DNA of 22,332 nucleotides from NCBI GenBank assembly GCA_039594205.1, contig JBCNNW010000070.1, positions 1-22,332 on the forward strand. The letters run 5' to 3'. Below are positions 21,883 to 22,332 of the stretch, piece after piece. The DNA is from Pseudescherichia sp039594205. Lineage in GTDB: Bacteria > Pseudomonadota > Gammaproteobacteria > Enterobacterales > Enterobacteriaceae. A program made the translations under genes and the position numbers. Each line of letters begins with the position of its first letter. Positions within the stretch are counted from its first letter, which is position 1. The notes beneath the pieces were generated by a model that saw only the letters and a program-made list of their open reading frames with translations, made no database searches and had not been told where the DNA came from.

Positions 21883-22332
21883 TTAACGGCGGATCCGCCA
21901 GTTAACACGTTCACCGGCCAGGAAAGGGATAAGCGTGTCATCACTCAGAGCGATGCTTTCCGGTACCTGCTCCTCTTCACGGACCAGCTCAACGTAACCT
22001 TCGTTGACCGGCAGGCCGTAGAAGCGTGGGCCGTTAAGTGAGCAGAAGGCTTCGAGATGCGTCAGGGCATTCATCTCTTCAAATACGGTGGCGTAGCTGG
22101 CCAGCGCCGTCGGGGCGTTAAAACAGCCTGCACAGCCGCAGCTGGTCTCTTTACGCAGGCGGGCATGCGGGGCAGAGTCGGTGCCAAGGAAGGCGCGCTG
22201 GAAACCGCTGGCAACCAGCTCACGCAGGGCCTGCTGATGAACGTTACGCTTCAGGATCGGCAGGCAGTAGAGATGCGGACGCACGCCGCCAACCAGCATA
22301 TGGTTACGGTTGAACATCAGATGCTGCGGAGT
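21883..22332 (-). CDS. pyrC: Dihydroorotase, C-terminal part (cut by window edge)
   Basis: PyrC closes carbamoyl-aspartate to dihydroorotate in pyrimidine synthesis. Only the last 149 residues are in the window; the frame is open to the edge, where it reads TPQHLMFNRNHML. Visible class II dihydroorotase features are LVGGVRPHLYCLPILKR, the active-site Asp in LGTDSAPHA, and the CGCAGCFNAPTAL segment. The C-terminus ends NWRIRR. E. coli PyrC has 348 residues, so about 200 are missing to the right. dinI follows 75 bp downstream on the same strand, with its own SOS promoter. Confidence 0.96.
   Translation of the reverse strand, partial: TPQHLMFNRNHMLVGGVRPHLYCLPILKRNVHQQALRELVASGFQRAFLGTDSAPHARLRKETSCGCAGCFNAPTALASYATVFEEMNALTHLEAFCSLNGPRFYGLPVNEGYVELVREEEQVPESIALSDDTLIPFLAGERVNWRIRR

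Noticed and set aside
1..22332. A hidden mobile element, defence island or unknown multigene system
   Set aside because: Every gene but one uncertain ORF matches the conserved E. coli order; no integrase, transposase, attachment repeat or CRISPR-like array was seen.

Overview
The window is a stretch of conserved enterobacterial chromosome. Gene order and protein sequences follow the Escherichia coli ghrA-to-pyrC segment almost gene for gene, but with clear divergence. The DNA fits a close relative of E. coli such as Enterobacter, Leclercia, Lelliottia or Kosakonia; I cannot name the genus from sequence alone. Homology calls rest on remembered E. coli proteins, not on a search.

Left part (1-3150): a stable-RNA-type promoter fires leftwards out of the window, probably for a tRNA such as serX. 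Then come ghrA (glyoxylate/hydroxypyruvate reductase), ycdX (PHP phosphatase), ycdY (its TorD-like chaperone) and ycdZ (membrane protein behind a consensus CRP site), all on the plus strand.

Curli block (3124-7601): csgDEFG on the minus strand and csgBAC on the plus strand diverge from a 753-bp AT-rich control region. CsgD activates csgBAC. CsgA and CsgB are the amyloid subunits, CsgG is the outer-membrane channel, CsgE and CsgF are its accessory factors, and CsgC holds back amyloid formation in the periplasm. ymdA of E. coli is absent.

Middle part (7689-15515): ymdB and clsC (macrodomain protein and cardiolipin synthase C, overlapping genes), opgC facing them, then opgGH for osmoregulated periplasmic glucans (opgG and opgH also overlap), a REP pair with a terminator, and lipoprotein gene yceK.

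Right part (15516-22332): msyB, lpxL (lipid A lauroyltransferase, GTG start), trhO/yceA (tRNA U34 hydroxylation), yceJ-yceI, a 38-codon yceO, solA, bssS, SOS gene dinI with a LexA box, and the 3' part of pyrC cut by the window edge. mdtG, which lies between msyB and lpxL in E. coli, is missing and only a REP-like remnant sits there.

I found no phage, transposon, CRISPR array, restriction/defence island or unknown multigene system. The points of interest are regulatory and fine-scale: an inverted repeat that ends in the ycdZ start codon, changed gatekeeper positions in CsgA, repeats in the yceJ promoter and bssS leader, missing neighbour genes, and a possible small membrane-protein ORF near 19.5 kb.
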